From: CAZMPJ01 sp964568455
Lineage (GTDB): Bacteria; Margulisbacteria; WOR-1; O2-12-FULL-45-9
Direction: 5' to 3'
DNA length: 64,000 nt
Assembly (NCBI GenBank): GCA_964568455.1
Contig: CAZMPJ010000002.1
Location: 62,001-126,000 of the forward strand
Positions 7,611-15,121 of the stretch are shown here, in pieces. How positions within the stretch are numbered: position 1 is the stretch's first letter; the number at the start of each line of letters is the position of its first letter. A model generated the notes under the pieces. The model ran no database searches and was not told the origin of the DNA. It worked only from the letters and a program-made list of their open reading frames with translations. Both the position numbers and the translations under genes were made by a program.

Positions 7611-8304
7611 AGGATTCATTGAAACCTCTTTTTTAGATTGGGACGGCAAAATTGTTTCCACTCTTTATGTTCCCGGCTGTAACTTTCGTTGTCCCTTTTG
7701 CCATAATTCTGGTTTAATTGAAAATCCAAATCATTATGATACTATTCCCTTGGAAAAAATTAAAAGTTTTATGTCAGAACATAAAGATTTTCTAGATGGG
7801 ATTTGTTTAACCGGCGGAGAACCTTGTCTGCATAAAAATTCAGGATTAGACGACTTTTTAAAACAAATTAAAGATTTGGGTTTTCAAATTAAATTTGATA
7901 CCAATGGTACTGACCCGGAATATTTAAAAAAGTTAATTGATCAGCAGCTAATTGATTATGTTGCCATGGATATTAAGGGTCCACTGGATGAGCGTTATGA
8001 CCGTTTAACCGGGATTAAAACTGATTTAGATAAAATTAAGCAAAGCATAAAAATTATTATGCAAAGCAACCTTGCTTATGAATTTAGAACCACGGTAGTG
8101 CCTACGTTATTGGATAATAAAGATATGGAAGATATTGCTATTGAGCTAGAAGGCGCTAAAAAAATCGTGCTGCAGCAATTTGTAGCGGAAAATTGTTGGG
8201 ACGAGGGCCTGCGGAAATTGAAACCTTATGAGAAGGAAAAATTAGAGGAAATGGTCAAGATCATGAAGCCTTATGTTTCCAATACCTTAATTAGGGGGGC
8301 GTGA
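7594..8304 (+). CDS. Radical SAM protein, NrdG-type activating enzyme
   Basis: A 236-residue radical-SAM protein with the cluster motif in VPGCNFRCPFCHNSGL (CxxxCxxC) and the SAM-binding LTGGEP. The pattern, including FIETSFLDWDGK and later MDIKGPLDERYDRL, matches the NrdG2 class of anaerobic ribonucleoside-triphosphate reductase activating proteins, which put a glycyl radical on a partner reductase. No reductase lies in this window. I take the ATG at 7594; a TTG at 7576 is in frame. The gene overlaps the decarboxylase end and ends in a TGATG overlap with the next gene. Confidence 0.82.
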   Translation: MSLQVKGFIETSFLDWDGKIVSTLYVPGCNFRCPFCHNSGLIENPNHYDTIPLEKIKSFMSEHKDFLDGICLTGGEPCLHKNSGLDDFLKQIKDLGFQIKFDTNGTDPEYLKKLIDQQLIDYVAMDIKGPLDERYDRLTGIKTDLDKIKQSIKIIMQSNLAYEFRTTVVPTLLDNKDMEDIAIELEGAKKIVLQQFVAENCWDEGLRKLKPYEKEKLEEMVKIMKPYVSNTLIRGA

Positions 8305-9056
8305 TGAAGTATGTTTATGGTCCTGTTCCCAGTTGGCGGTTGGGTAGGTCGCTTGGGGTGGACTTGATTTCCGGTGAGCATACTTGTTCTTTTAATTGCC
8401 TTTACTGTCAACTCGGTGAAACCAAAAATAAAACCAGGCAGAGGAAGGTTTTTAATTCGACCAAAGATATTATTAAAGATATAGAGCAATTGCCAGAAGT
8501 GGAGTTTGATTACATCACACTTTCTGGAACAGGTGAGCCAAGCTTAGGCTTAAACTTGGGTGAAGTGGTGCGAGAACTTAAAAAACGATTTGATAAACCA
8601 GTAGCGATTTTAACTAATGCAACTTTAATGTCTGATCCTAAAGTTCGCGAGCAACTTAGCAATTGTGATTTAGTCATTGCCAAGTTAGACGCAGCGGAAG
8701 AGGGTTTATTGCAAATTATTAATCAGCCGGTTGAAGTTGATTTAGCGGCAATAATAGAGGGAATAAAAAAGTTTAACCAAGAATATCCTGGTAAACTGGC
8801 TTTGCAGATTATGTTTGTTGAGCAAAATAAGAATCAAGCAGCTGGATTAGCTAAATTGGCCAAAGAAATCAATCCAGTTGAGGTGCAGATTAACACTCCG
8901 CTTAGACCTTGCGACATAAAACCTTTAGCCAAGGAAGAAATTGATAAAATTAAAAAATTATTTTCTCCTCTACAAGTTACTTCGGTTTATGATGCTGAAA
9001 GACCAAGGATTAAACCCTTGGACGAACAACAAACCAGGAAACGAAGGCCAAGATGA
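8304..9056 (+). CDS. Radical SAM protein (COG0731-like Fe-S oxidoreductase)
   Basis: A 250-residue protein beginning MKYVYGPVPSWRLGRSLGVD, a hallmark of a small radical-SAM family related to wybutosine enzymes (COG0731). The cluster motif CSFNCLYC lies near residue 30, followed by the SAM-binding LSGTGEPSL. Its substrate is not known from sequence. The ATG at 8304 overlaps the previous TGA and follows a G-rich run (GGGGGG) that could serve as a ribosome-binding site. The 3' end overlaps yggS by 4 nt, so the operon is tightly coupled. Confidence 0.8.
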   Translation: MKYVYGPVPSWRLGRSLGVDLISGEHTCSFNCLYCQLGETKNKTRQRKVFNSTKDIIKDIEQLPEVEFDYITLSGTGEPSLGLNLGEVVRELKKRFDKPVAILTNATLMSDPKVREQLSNCDLVIAKLDAAEEGLLQIINQPVEVDLAAIIEGIKKFNQEYPGKLALQIMFVEQNKNQAAGLAKLAKEINPVEVQINTPLRPCDIKPLAKEEIDKIKKLFSPLQVTSVYDAERPRIKPLDEQQTRKRRPR

Positions 9057-9697
9057 TTAAAGAGAATGTACAAAAGATATTAGCTGAGTTGCCAGAAGGG
9101 GTGGGGTTGGTTGCAGCAGCGAAAACTCGTTCTTTACCAGAAATTCAAGAAGCAGTGGCAGCTGGAGTAAAAATTATTGGCGAAAATTATATTCAAGAAG
9201 CAGCGCAAATAGTTGGAGAGGTTGGGAAGTTGGCTAAATTGCACTTTATTGGCCATTTGCAAAAAAATAAAGTTAAAAAAGCAGTAGAAATATTTGATTT
9301 AATTGAAACTGTTGATTCTTATGCACTGGCCCAAGAAATCGATAAGCGTTGCGGGCAGATTAATAAAATCATGCCAATTTTAATTGAAATAAACAGTGGT
9401 CAGGAAGGTCAGAAGTCTGGGGTCCTGCCACAAGTAGCAGAAACTTTAATCAAACAAATTTCCGCGCTGAAAAATATTAAAATAATGGGTTTAATGACCA
9501 TGGGGCCTCTTGCCAATTTCCGTCCTTGTTTTGTAGCAACTAAGAAGCTTTTTGATAAAGTTAAGGCGCTTGGTTTGCCTGGAGTAGAGATGCACTATCT
9601 TTCTATGGGCATGACCGATTCCTACAAAGTTGCGATTGAAGAAGGGGCTAATCTGGTTAGGATCGGCACTAAGATTTTTGGACAAAGAATAAAATAG
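9053..9697 (+). CDS. yggS: YggS family pyridoxal-phosphate homeostasis protein
   Basis: The 214-residue protein has the YggS/PROSC pattern. LVAAAKTRSLPEIQ holds the PLP-binding lysine, GENYIQEA and HFIGHLQKNK follow, and the end is LSMGMTDSYKVAIEEGANLVRIGTKIFG. YggS proteins bind PLP without catalysing a known reaction and balance PLP and amino-acid pools. The protein is slightly shorter than the usual 220-235 residues because of a trimmed N-terminus. ATGA overlap with the radical-SAM gene upstream; it is the last gene of the decarboxylase operon. Confidence 0.92.
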   Translation: MIKENVQKILAELPEGVGLVAAAKTRSLPEIQEAVAAGVKIIGENYIQEAAQIVGEVGKLAKLHFIGHLQKNKVKKAVEIFDLIETVDSYALAQEIDKRCGQINKIMPILIEINSGQEGQKSGVLPQVAETLIKQISALKNIKIMGLMTMGPLANFRPCFVATKKLFDKVKALGLPGVEMHYLSMGMTDSYKVAIEEGANLVRIGTKIFGQRIK

Positions 9698-9732
9698 CGT
9701 GTATTTTTGCCCTCTTATTTTTAGACGGCCAC

Positions 9733-9761
9733 TTGAAAAAAAAGTGAAATTCTAGTATGAT
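9733..9761 (+). promoter_or_regulatory. Sigma-70 promoter of tRNA-Lys/tRNA-Phe
   Basis: TTGAAA at 9733-9738 and TATGAT at 9756-9761 are separated by exactly 17 nt. The first tRNA base is 16 nt downstream. Confidence 0.75.
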
Positions 9762-9777
9762 TTTCAGGTCGTGTATT

Positions 9778-9850
9778 GACCGGCTAGCTCAGCTGGTAGA
9801 GCATCTGCCTTTTAAGCAGGTGGCCCTGGGTTCGAATCCCAGGCCGGTCA
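9778..9850 (+). tRNA. tRNA-Lys(TTT)
   Basis: A 73-nt cloverleaf with acceptor GACCGGC/GCCGGTC, the anticodon loop CTTTTAA and a GTTCGAATC T-loop. The discriminator is A and CCA is not encoded. Confidence 0.96.
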
Positions 9851-9854
9851 TAGT

Positions 9855-9927
<73 letters not shown>

Positions 9928-9959
9928 CTTTCGAATAAATTTCAAATGGGGAGAAGAAG

Positions 9960-10544
9960 ATGACTGCTAGATTTACTAAGGTTTGGCTGACTTTATTCGC
10001 AATCATTTTAATCTTTCTTGCCATCAATATTTTTATTTCCCATCGTAATCAGCCTGGCATCAAAGAAGTTTTAACTAAAAACAAAGTTTCCGCATCAGTA
10101 GATTTTTCTATGGTTATTACCAGTTTACTTGCCCTTTCTTTGGCTACTGTTTCAGTGGCAAAGGGTTATGAAGTATTAAAAAGAAATAAAGACATGGCAG
10201 AGATGGTCTTAGACGAAGAAAGCGATCCTTATCATGATGAAAAAATGGAAGAATTGGATTTTACTATAAACGAATTACAAAAAGAGGTAGCAGAGTTTAC
10301 TTCAAGTAGCGAAATTATCAAACGAGACAATGAAGAGTTAAAAAATCAAATTAAAAGAACAGCGCTGGAGTATGTTGAGATTAACAAGATGGAGCAAATG
10401 CTTAGAAAAAGTAATATTGCTTTAAGTAAAGAATGTGAAAATTTAAAATCTGAAAATGATAACTTATTGGCCGTCGCTCGGGGTAAGAAAAAAGCCCCTC
10501 GACTCGCTTCGCTTGCTCGGGGTAAAAGGAAAAGAAAAGCATGA
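9960..10544 (+). CDS. Membrane protein with two predicted helices and a coiled coil
   Basis: The 194-residue protein has a hydrophobic helix at about residues 8-27, a second at about 45-65 (FSMVITSLLALSLATVSVAK), then a charged heptad-rich region (about 80-165) likely to form a coiled coil. The tail is very basic (GKKKAPRLASLARGKRKRKA). No family is recognised. GGGGAGAAGAAG before the ATG is a good ribosome-binding site. The stop overlaps the next start (ATGA), placing it first in a three-gene envelope operon that probably includes the upstream tRNAs. Confidence 0.65.
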   Translation: MTARFTKVWLTLFAIILIFLAINIFISHRNQPGIKEVLTKNKVSASVDFSMVITSLLALSLATVSVAKGYEVLKRNKDMAEMVLDEESDPYHDEKMEELDFTINELQKEVAEFTSSSEIIKRDNEELKNQIKRTALEYVEINKMEQMLRKSNIALSKECENLKSENDNLLAVARGKKKAPRLASLARGKRKRKA

Positions 10545-11191
10545 GGAAAACAGTTCTTGTAGGGTTGTTAATATTATTTTTATCTGCTGCTTCTGGGGCG
10601 CAGTTTACTTTTCATCTTATTGATAATTTTGAAGATGGAACCTTTAACCGTGATCCTAAGTGGTGGCGCTTTGGCGACATTAAGCCAGAAATTGTTGGTA
10701 ACGGTAGAGTAGAAGCTAAACGAGATCTGATTTCAGAATCTTGCGGCGATTATTCATTAAGGCTAACCGGAAAAACCAATGATTGGTATATTGGTGGAAT
10801 TGGATCTGATATTGGAGTGGATGGCTCAAAGTTTTCTCGTTTTCAGATAGATATTTTTGGCCATAAAGATTATAAAGGCAAATTAAAACTGGAAATCTTT
10901 GATGATGACAACATGAACTATTCCATTGAGCAAAACCCGCAAAAAGGATATGAGCCGGTTTATGATGATAAGTGGGTGGCAGAGGTAAATGTTCAAGGCC
11001 GAGGCTTTACTCGGGTCTCTATCCCTTTTACCGCATTTAAAGATGCCAATCCTGGGATAGGAGACGATATTTGGAATCCTAATCAGGAAAATGGTTCAGG
11101 CGGACTAATGAAAATGCAGATGGTTATTATTTCTGAAGATCAAAAAGGCGATATAGATTGCCGGATTGATAATCTTTTGCTGACTTACTAA
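10541..11191 (+). CDS. Exported carbohydrate-binding-like (CIA30/CBM11-type) protein
   Basis: A signal peptide (MRKTVLVGLLILFLSAASGA) is followed by about 195 residues of predicted beta-sandwich. The opening LIDNFEDGTFNRDPKWWRFGD and the ending DIDCRIDNLLLTY are typical of galactose-binding-like domains of the CBM11/CIA30 type, which bind sugars in other proteins. No catalytic domain is attached. It lies between a coiled-coil membrane protein and a TPR protein, with a 4-nt overlap upstream, and probably acts in the periplasm or at the surface. The domain call rests on fold-level similarity. Confidence 0.6.
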   Translation: MRKTVLVGLLILFLSAASGAQFTFHLIDNFEDGTFNRDPKWWRFGDIKPEIVGNGRVEAKRDLISESCGDYSLRLTGKTNDWYIGGIGSDIGVDGSKFSRFQIDIFGHKDYKGKLKLEIFDDDNMNYSIEQNPQKGYEPVYDDKWVAEVNVQGRGFTRVSIPFTAFKDANPGIGDDIWNPNQENGSGGLMKMQMVIISEDQKGDIDCRIDNLLLTY

Positions 11192-11213
11192 GTTTGATTA
11201 ATAGGAGGCTTTT

Positions 11214-12677
11214 ATGAAAAAAATAATTTTGTTTCTACTCTTGGTAAGTGTTTTATCTATTAGCGCTTCTGCGGAAAAATATAATGTTATTGATAAGCAA
11301 GATATTAGTATTAAGGCTGGACCAACTGAGCCAGGAGAGGCACTTTCTTTGGTTTGGCTAGAAGCTTTCTTGTACCCAAAAAATGTTAAAGAAGACCGTG
11401 TGGTTGCCTTAGGGGTAAAGTTGCCTGGTAAAGCAGAAAGTATTTCTGCTTCTTTTGATTTTTTAGGACACCCGATCTTTCTTACTTCTAATGATGGAAA
11501 AGATTGGAGCGCGGTTTATCAGCTTCCGCCAGGTATTGGCGAAGGGTTGCACGTGGTGCGTTATAGTATTAAAGGAAAAAGAGGCACTATCCAGCGCACT
11601 TTAGATTTCTTTGTCAGCAAGCCAAGTAATTTAGTTAAGAATAAAGTTTCTGAAGGGGAAGTGGCAGAGCTTGCAGGTATTCCTTTAACCGTTGCTTCTA
11701 CTTTTACTGCTCATGTTGATGGCTTAACCCGTATTCTTTATGCCGGACAAAAAATAACCGGTATTTCCAAAGTTCCTTGGTATAAAGTAGTTTTAGAAGA
11801 TGGCAAAGAGACCTGGGTTCCTTCCACTTTAGTTAACGAGCCGGTGGAAGAATATTATCAATTAGGATATAAGCATTACACGAACAAGGATTTTGCAAAA
11901 GCAGTAGAATCTTACAGCACGGCTATTGCGATTGATCCAGAATTTGTCAAAGCCCATATGTGGCTGGCAAAAAGTTATTATAAATTAGGCAATTTGGACG
12001 CGGCGTATGATTCTATTTTAGAAGCGCTTAGCCTTGATAAAAATGATATGCCCAGCCGCTTGTTTGCCCAAACTTTGGCTCGAGAATTTTATGGGATAGC
12101 TAATCAAAAACTTAAACAAGCAAGATATAATGAAGCAATTTCTGCTTATCAAAAAGTAGTGGCTTTAAAGCCAACTTCTTATGCTTCCTGGATTGAACTG
12201 GGCAATAGTTACCAAAAATTAGGTTTTTATCAGGAAGCTAGGTCAGCTTGGAAAGAAGCGTTAAGAGCAGATCCGGAAAATCCTTCTGCTTATGCCTTGC
12301 TTAATATTAAGCATGACCAGGCGGCTTTAGCAATTCGTCCTCGGGTAAAAGAAGAAATCAAAATTGTAAAAGCACCTAGGGCAGTTCCAGCCGCAGTGGC
12401 AGATGATTCTTTGGCAGTGGTCAAAGCCAATAAAACTAAAAAAGGTACTAAGATTGAATCAGCTTTAAAATCAGTTATTACTTTAACTAAGTCGCTGGGT
12501 ACTCCAGTGGTTGAAAAGGGTTGGGATGTAAAAAAATCAGGCAAAAAGTTTATGGTTTCTTATTTAGTGGAACAGGGTAGTGGGGCTCTTGAAGCTTTTG
12601 AATGGATGGTTGATGTTGATACTAAGCGCGTTTCTGCGAATAACGAAAATGCCCGGGTCCTAATGTCTCGTTGGTAA
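11214..12677 (+). CDS. Exported TPR-repeat protein
   Basis: The 487-residue protein starts with a signal peptide (MKKIILFLLLVSVLSISASA). An N-terminal beta-rich domain (about residues 20-145) precedes an SH3-like segment (about 150-212, ending WVPSTLV). TPR units follow from about residue 220, with clear repeats such as AVESYSTAIAIDPEFVKAHM, AISAYQKVVALKPTSYASWI and ARSAWKEALRADPENPSAYA. The C-terminal about 100 residues form a separate small domain. Such proteins usually scaffold envelope complexes. AATAGGAGG lies before the ATG. tRNA-Thr begins 4 nt after the stop. Confidence 0.78.
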   Translation: MKKIILFLLLVSVLSISASAEKYNVIDKQDISIKAGPTEPGEALSLVWLEAFLYPKNVKEDRVVALGVKLPGKAESISASFDFLGHPIFLTSNDGKDWSAVYQLPPGIGEGLHVVRYSIKGKRGTIQRTLDFFVSKPSNLVKNKVSEGEVAELAGIPLTVASTFTAHVDGLTRILYAGQKITGISKVPWYKVVLEDGKETWVPSTLVNEPVEEYYQLGYKHYTNKDFAKAVESYSTAIAIDPEFVKAHMWLAKSYYKLGNLDAAYDSILEALSLDKNDMPSRLFAQTLAREFYGIANQKLKQARYNEAISAYQKVVALKPTSYASWIELGNSYQKLGFYQEARSAWKEALRADPENPSAYALLNIKHDQAALAIRPRVKEEIKIVKAPRAVPAAVADDSLAVVKANKTKKGTKIESALKSVITLTKSLGTPVVEKGWDVKKSGKKFMVSYLVEQGSGALEAFEWMVDVDTKRVSANNENARVLMSRW

Positions 12678-12681
12678 TCAT

Positions 12682-12754
12682 GCCGCTGTAGCTCAACTGG
12701 CAGAGCAACTGATTTGTAATCAGTAGGTTGTCGGTTCAATTCCGACCGGCGGCT
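12682..12754 (+). tRNA. tRNA-Thr(TGT)
   Basis: A 73-nt cloverleaf with acceptor GCCGCTG/CGGCGGC (one T-G pair), the anticodon stem ACTGA/TCAGT and the loop TTTGTAA. The discriminator is T and no CCA is encoded. A T8 run follows. The opposite-strand FabD-like gene ends inside its 3' part. Confidence 0.95.
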
Positions 12755-13563
12755 TTTTTTTGATCATAACGATGTATTTTCATATGTACTCGTTTAAAAC
12801 CTTGTAAATAGTCCACAACCGGCTCGGGAATAAACGGGCCGCTCATCCAGTTTCCAATTGCTATTCTTATTTCTTCTGGATTTGTAAGAATTCCTCCGGA
12901 AAAAGTGGAAAGGACTGGAATATCAGGGTAATTAATTTCGAGTTGGTTGACTAAGGGTTTGGCCGTTGCTTCAATTTTTGCTAGTTTTTCTGAATGATAT
13001 TTTAACCTTACTGGTATTGGATAGGCAGTAAAAGGAGCTTGGGCTATGACTTTTTGAGCCTTTTCCAAATCTTTTTCTTTGATGGTTATGCATATGCCAT
13101 CCTCATAAGGTGTTACAATTGCTTCGAAGTCAGCTGTTTGTGATAAGAAATCTATAATTGGGATAGGGCTGTTTTGAAAAGTTAAAAAAGAACATAAATT
13201 AGAACAAGTTAAATCAGCTAATTCTGCAAATTTTAATATAATTTCAAATGCAGCTTGATATCTAATACTATTGGCCATAACCAAGGCAGTAAAGTTGCCA
13301 AAACTGCTGCCAACTATTAGATCCGGATTACCGTGCAAAGAAACATAATGTTCTCCTACAGCATGACTGGCAACAAAAACAGCAGTGTAACATTCTTTCC
13401 AGTTTTGATAAAAATCTTTGCTTTGGCAAAGATGAGCAAGGTTAACTCCTGTAGCTGCCTGAGCTGTTTTTAATCGTTGTTGTATGTCGGGAGCATTAAA
13501 TAGCTCTTTTTTCATAGGCAAAGCTTTAAATCTAAGGCCTGGATATACATGCGCAACTTTCAT
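12736..13563 (-). CDS. Divergent FabD-like (malonyl-transacylase fold) protein
   Basis: The 275-residue protein has the overall order of an acyltransferase domain. An opening like the GQGSQ region reads VYPGLRFKALPMKKELF. A nucleophile elbow GSSFGNFTALV (Ser87) corresponds to GHSLGEYAAL, and PVRLKYHSEKLAKI (His190) corresponds to the FHSxxM histidine. The GQGSQ motif is lost and the conserved substrate-binding Arg is not evident, so the acyl donor may not be malonyl-CoA. No fatty-acid genes lie nearby. The last seven codons are antisense to tRNA-Thr. The start lies 6 nt after an unusual CGATAA-type -10 box. The function is open. Confidence 0.65.
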   Translation of the reverse strand: MKVAHVYPGLRFKALPMKKELFNAPDIQQRLKTAQAATGVNLAHLCQSKDFYQNWKECYTAVFVASHAVGEHYVSLHGNPDLIVGSSFGNFTALVMANSIRYQAAFEIILKFAELADLTCSNLCSFLTFQNSPIPIIDFLSQTADFEAIVTPYEDGICITIKEKDLEKAQKVIAQAPFTAYPIPVRLKYHSEKLAKIEATAKPLVNQLEINYPDIPVLSTFSGGILTNPEEIRIAIGNWMSGPFIPEPVVDYLQGFKRVHMKIHRYDQKKAAGRN

Positions 13564-13569
13564 AATATA

Positions 13570-13597
13570 TTATCGTTATTTGTTTTAACCGATTTCA
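13570..13597 (-). promoter_or_regulatory. Sigma-28-like promoter of the FabD-like gene
   Basis: On the minus strand TGAAAT (13597-13592), 14 nt, then AACGATAA (13577-13570), then 6 nt to the ATG. The spacing is identical to the promoters at 18646-18673 and 37770-37797. Confidence 0.65.
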
Positions 13598-13608
13598 GTC
13601 CTATATGT

Positions 13609-13614
13609 TATAAT
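13609..13614 (+). promoter_or_regulatory. Candidate -10 box for the metallo-hydrolase operon
   Basis: TATAAT lies 34 nt before the ATG at 13649. No convincing -35 is visible; the region overlaps the divergent sigma-28-like promoter. Confidence 0.4.
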
Positions 13615-13648
13615 TAATTTTACATTTGCTTAGGTGGGGATGAGGATT

Positions 13649-14203
13649 ATGAAAATAAAAATCATAAAAGTAGGTAGTTTACAAACCAATTGCTATATTG
13701 TTAGCGAGGAGAAATCAAATCAGGCGATGGTGATTGATCCTGGGGCTGAAGCGGAAAAGATCTTGCTAGCAATTAAAGATTTAAACATTTGTGCTATAGT
13801 CATTACTCACGGTCATCCTGATCATTTTGGCGGTTTAGACCAAATAAAACAAGCAACCAATGCTCCCATTTACATGAATCCGGAAGACAACTGGTTTTTA
13901 GTTCCAGAAAAAGAATTAAAAGATAACGATGAGCTTAAGTGCGGGGATTTAAATTTTAAAATTATCCATACTCCAGGACATACACCTGGTTGTATTTGTT
14001 TGTACACTAAGGGTCATTTGTTCAGTGGAGACACTTTGTTCTATGATACTTATGGCAGAGTGGATTTACCTGGAAGTTCTCCTAAAAAGATGAAACAATC
14101 ATTAAAACGGCTGGGGACACTGCCAGATGATACAGTGGTTTATCCCGGTCATGGTGATTCAACCACAATAAAAGACGAAAAGGAGCGAGGGACCATTGGC
14201 TAA
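13649..14203 (+). CDS. Metallo-beta-lactamase fold hydrolase (glyoxalase II-like)
   Basis: The 184-residue protein begins MKIKIIKVGSLQTNCYIV and carries the zinc motif THGHPDHFGG (HxHxDH), the segment PGHTPGCIC and the terminal YPGHGDSTT. This is the small YcbL/glyoxalase II-like group that hydrolyses thioesters such as lactoylglutathione. I chose the ATG at 13649 because AGGTGGGG (13633-13639) sits about 9 nt upstream; the in-frame GTG (13634) and ATG (13640) overlap that site. It overlaps holA by 8 nt. Confidence 0.85.
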   Translation: MKIKIIKVGSLQTNCYIVSEEKSNQAMVIDPGAEAEKILLAIKDLNICAIVITHGHPDHFGGLDQIKQATNAPIYMNPEDNWFLVPEKELKDNDELKCGDLNFKIIHTPGHTPGCICLYTKGHLFSGDTLFYDTYGRVDLPGSSPKKMKQSLKRLGTLPDDTVVYPGHGDSTTIKDEKERGTIG

Positions 14204-15119
14204 TCTTTATCTTTTTTATGGCAGCGAAGATTATTTGATTGATCAACGCATTAAGCAGTTTAAAGCGCAAAATATTGAAAGATTAGACGGAAAAAGCGCG
14301 AGTAAAGAACAAATTTTAGAAACCTTGCAAGGCCAATCGCTTTTTGCTCAAGAAAAACTGGTTATTATTGATAGTATTGATTTTAGAGAAGAAAAATGGA
14401 ATGAAATTGTTCCCAGCTTAAAAAATCTTTCTTCTCAAACCACTCTGGTTATTGTTGCTAAAACCGCGCCAGCCCGCTCTAAACTAGTTAAGTTTATAAA
14501 AGAAAAAGGGGAGGTCTTGGAATTTAAGACTTTTGCTGATTGGGAAGAAGATCAGGTAATCCGTTGGATTGAAAATCAGGTAAAAAAACAAGGCAAAAAG
14601 ATTGAGCGCCAGGCGGCTGCTACCTTGCAAGAAGTTTGCGGCAAAGAGCTTAGAAAGCTTTGTTCTGAAATTGATAAATTAATCACTTTTATCGGGGCCA
14701 AAGATAAAATTGAAACCGAAGATGTCTTAACTTTGGCTTCTCCAGGAGAAACCAGCGTCTTTGCGCTGCTGGATGCTTTAACCGACAAAAATGCTAAAAA
14801 TACTTTAAGTAATTTTATTAATATCTATAAAAATAAGGCAGACGTATTTCGCATGCTGGGATTACTAGCTCATCAGTACCGCATTATGCTTTTTGTAAAA
14901 TCCACTCCTGTTAACCAGCGAAATCCTTTTAATATTGCCAAGCAAATTGGGGTTAGTCCTTATTTTGTAAAAAAATGCAGTCAGAAAATTAATAAGTTTA
15001 GCGAAGCAGAACTGCAAAAAGCCTTAGAACTCATCTTAGAAACCGATTTAAAGCTTAAAAGCGGCCAGTCTCAAGCTGCCAGTCTGGAATTGTTGCTTAC
15101 TTCCTTGTGTGCTAAGTAA
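14196..15119 (+). CDS. holA: DNA polymerase III delta subunit
   Basis: The 307-residue protein starts from a TTG preceded by AAAGGAGCGAGG. It opens LYLFYGSEDYLIDQRIKQFK, typical of HolA, which loads the beta clamp within the clamp-loader complex. Mid-protein VCGKELRKLCSEIDKLITF and the helical C-terminal collar domain (FRMLGLLAHQYRIMLFVK) fit the family. The length is slightly short of the usual 330-345. The gene overlaps the hydrolase upstream and lies 2 nt before ftsI. Confidence 0.9.
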   Translation: MANLYLFYGSEDYLIDQRIKQFKAQNIERLDGKSASKEQILETLQGQSLFAQEKLVIIDSIDFREEKWNEIVPSLKNLSSQTTLVIVAKTAPARSKLVKFIKEKGEVLEFKTFADWEEDQVIRWIENQVKKQGKKIERQAAATLQEVCGKELRKLCSEIDKLITFIGAKDKIETEDVLTLASPGETSVFALLDALTDKNAKNTLSNFINIYKNKADVFRMLGLLAHQYRIMLFVKSTPVNQRNPFNIAKQIGVSPYFVKKCSQKINKFSEAELQKALELILETDLKLKSGQSQAASLELLLTSLCAK

Positions 15120-15121
15120 AT

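Noticed and set aside
10474..10527. GCTCGGGG/CCCCTCGA inverted repeat as a terminator
   Set aside because: It lies inside the end of a coding sequence, has no T-tract and is followed by an overlapping gene.
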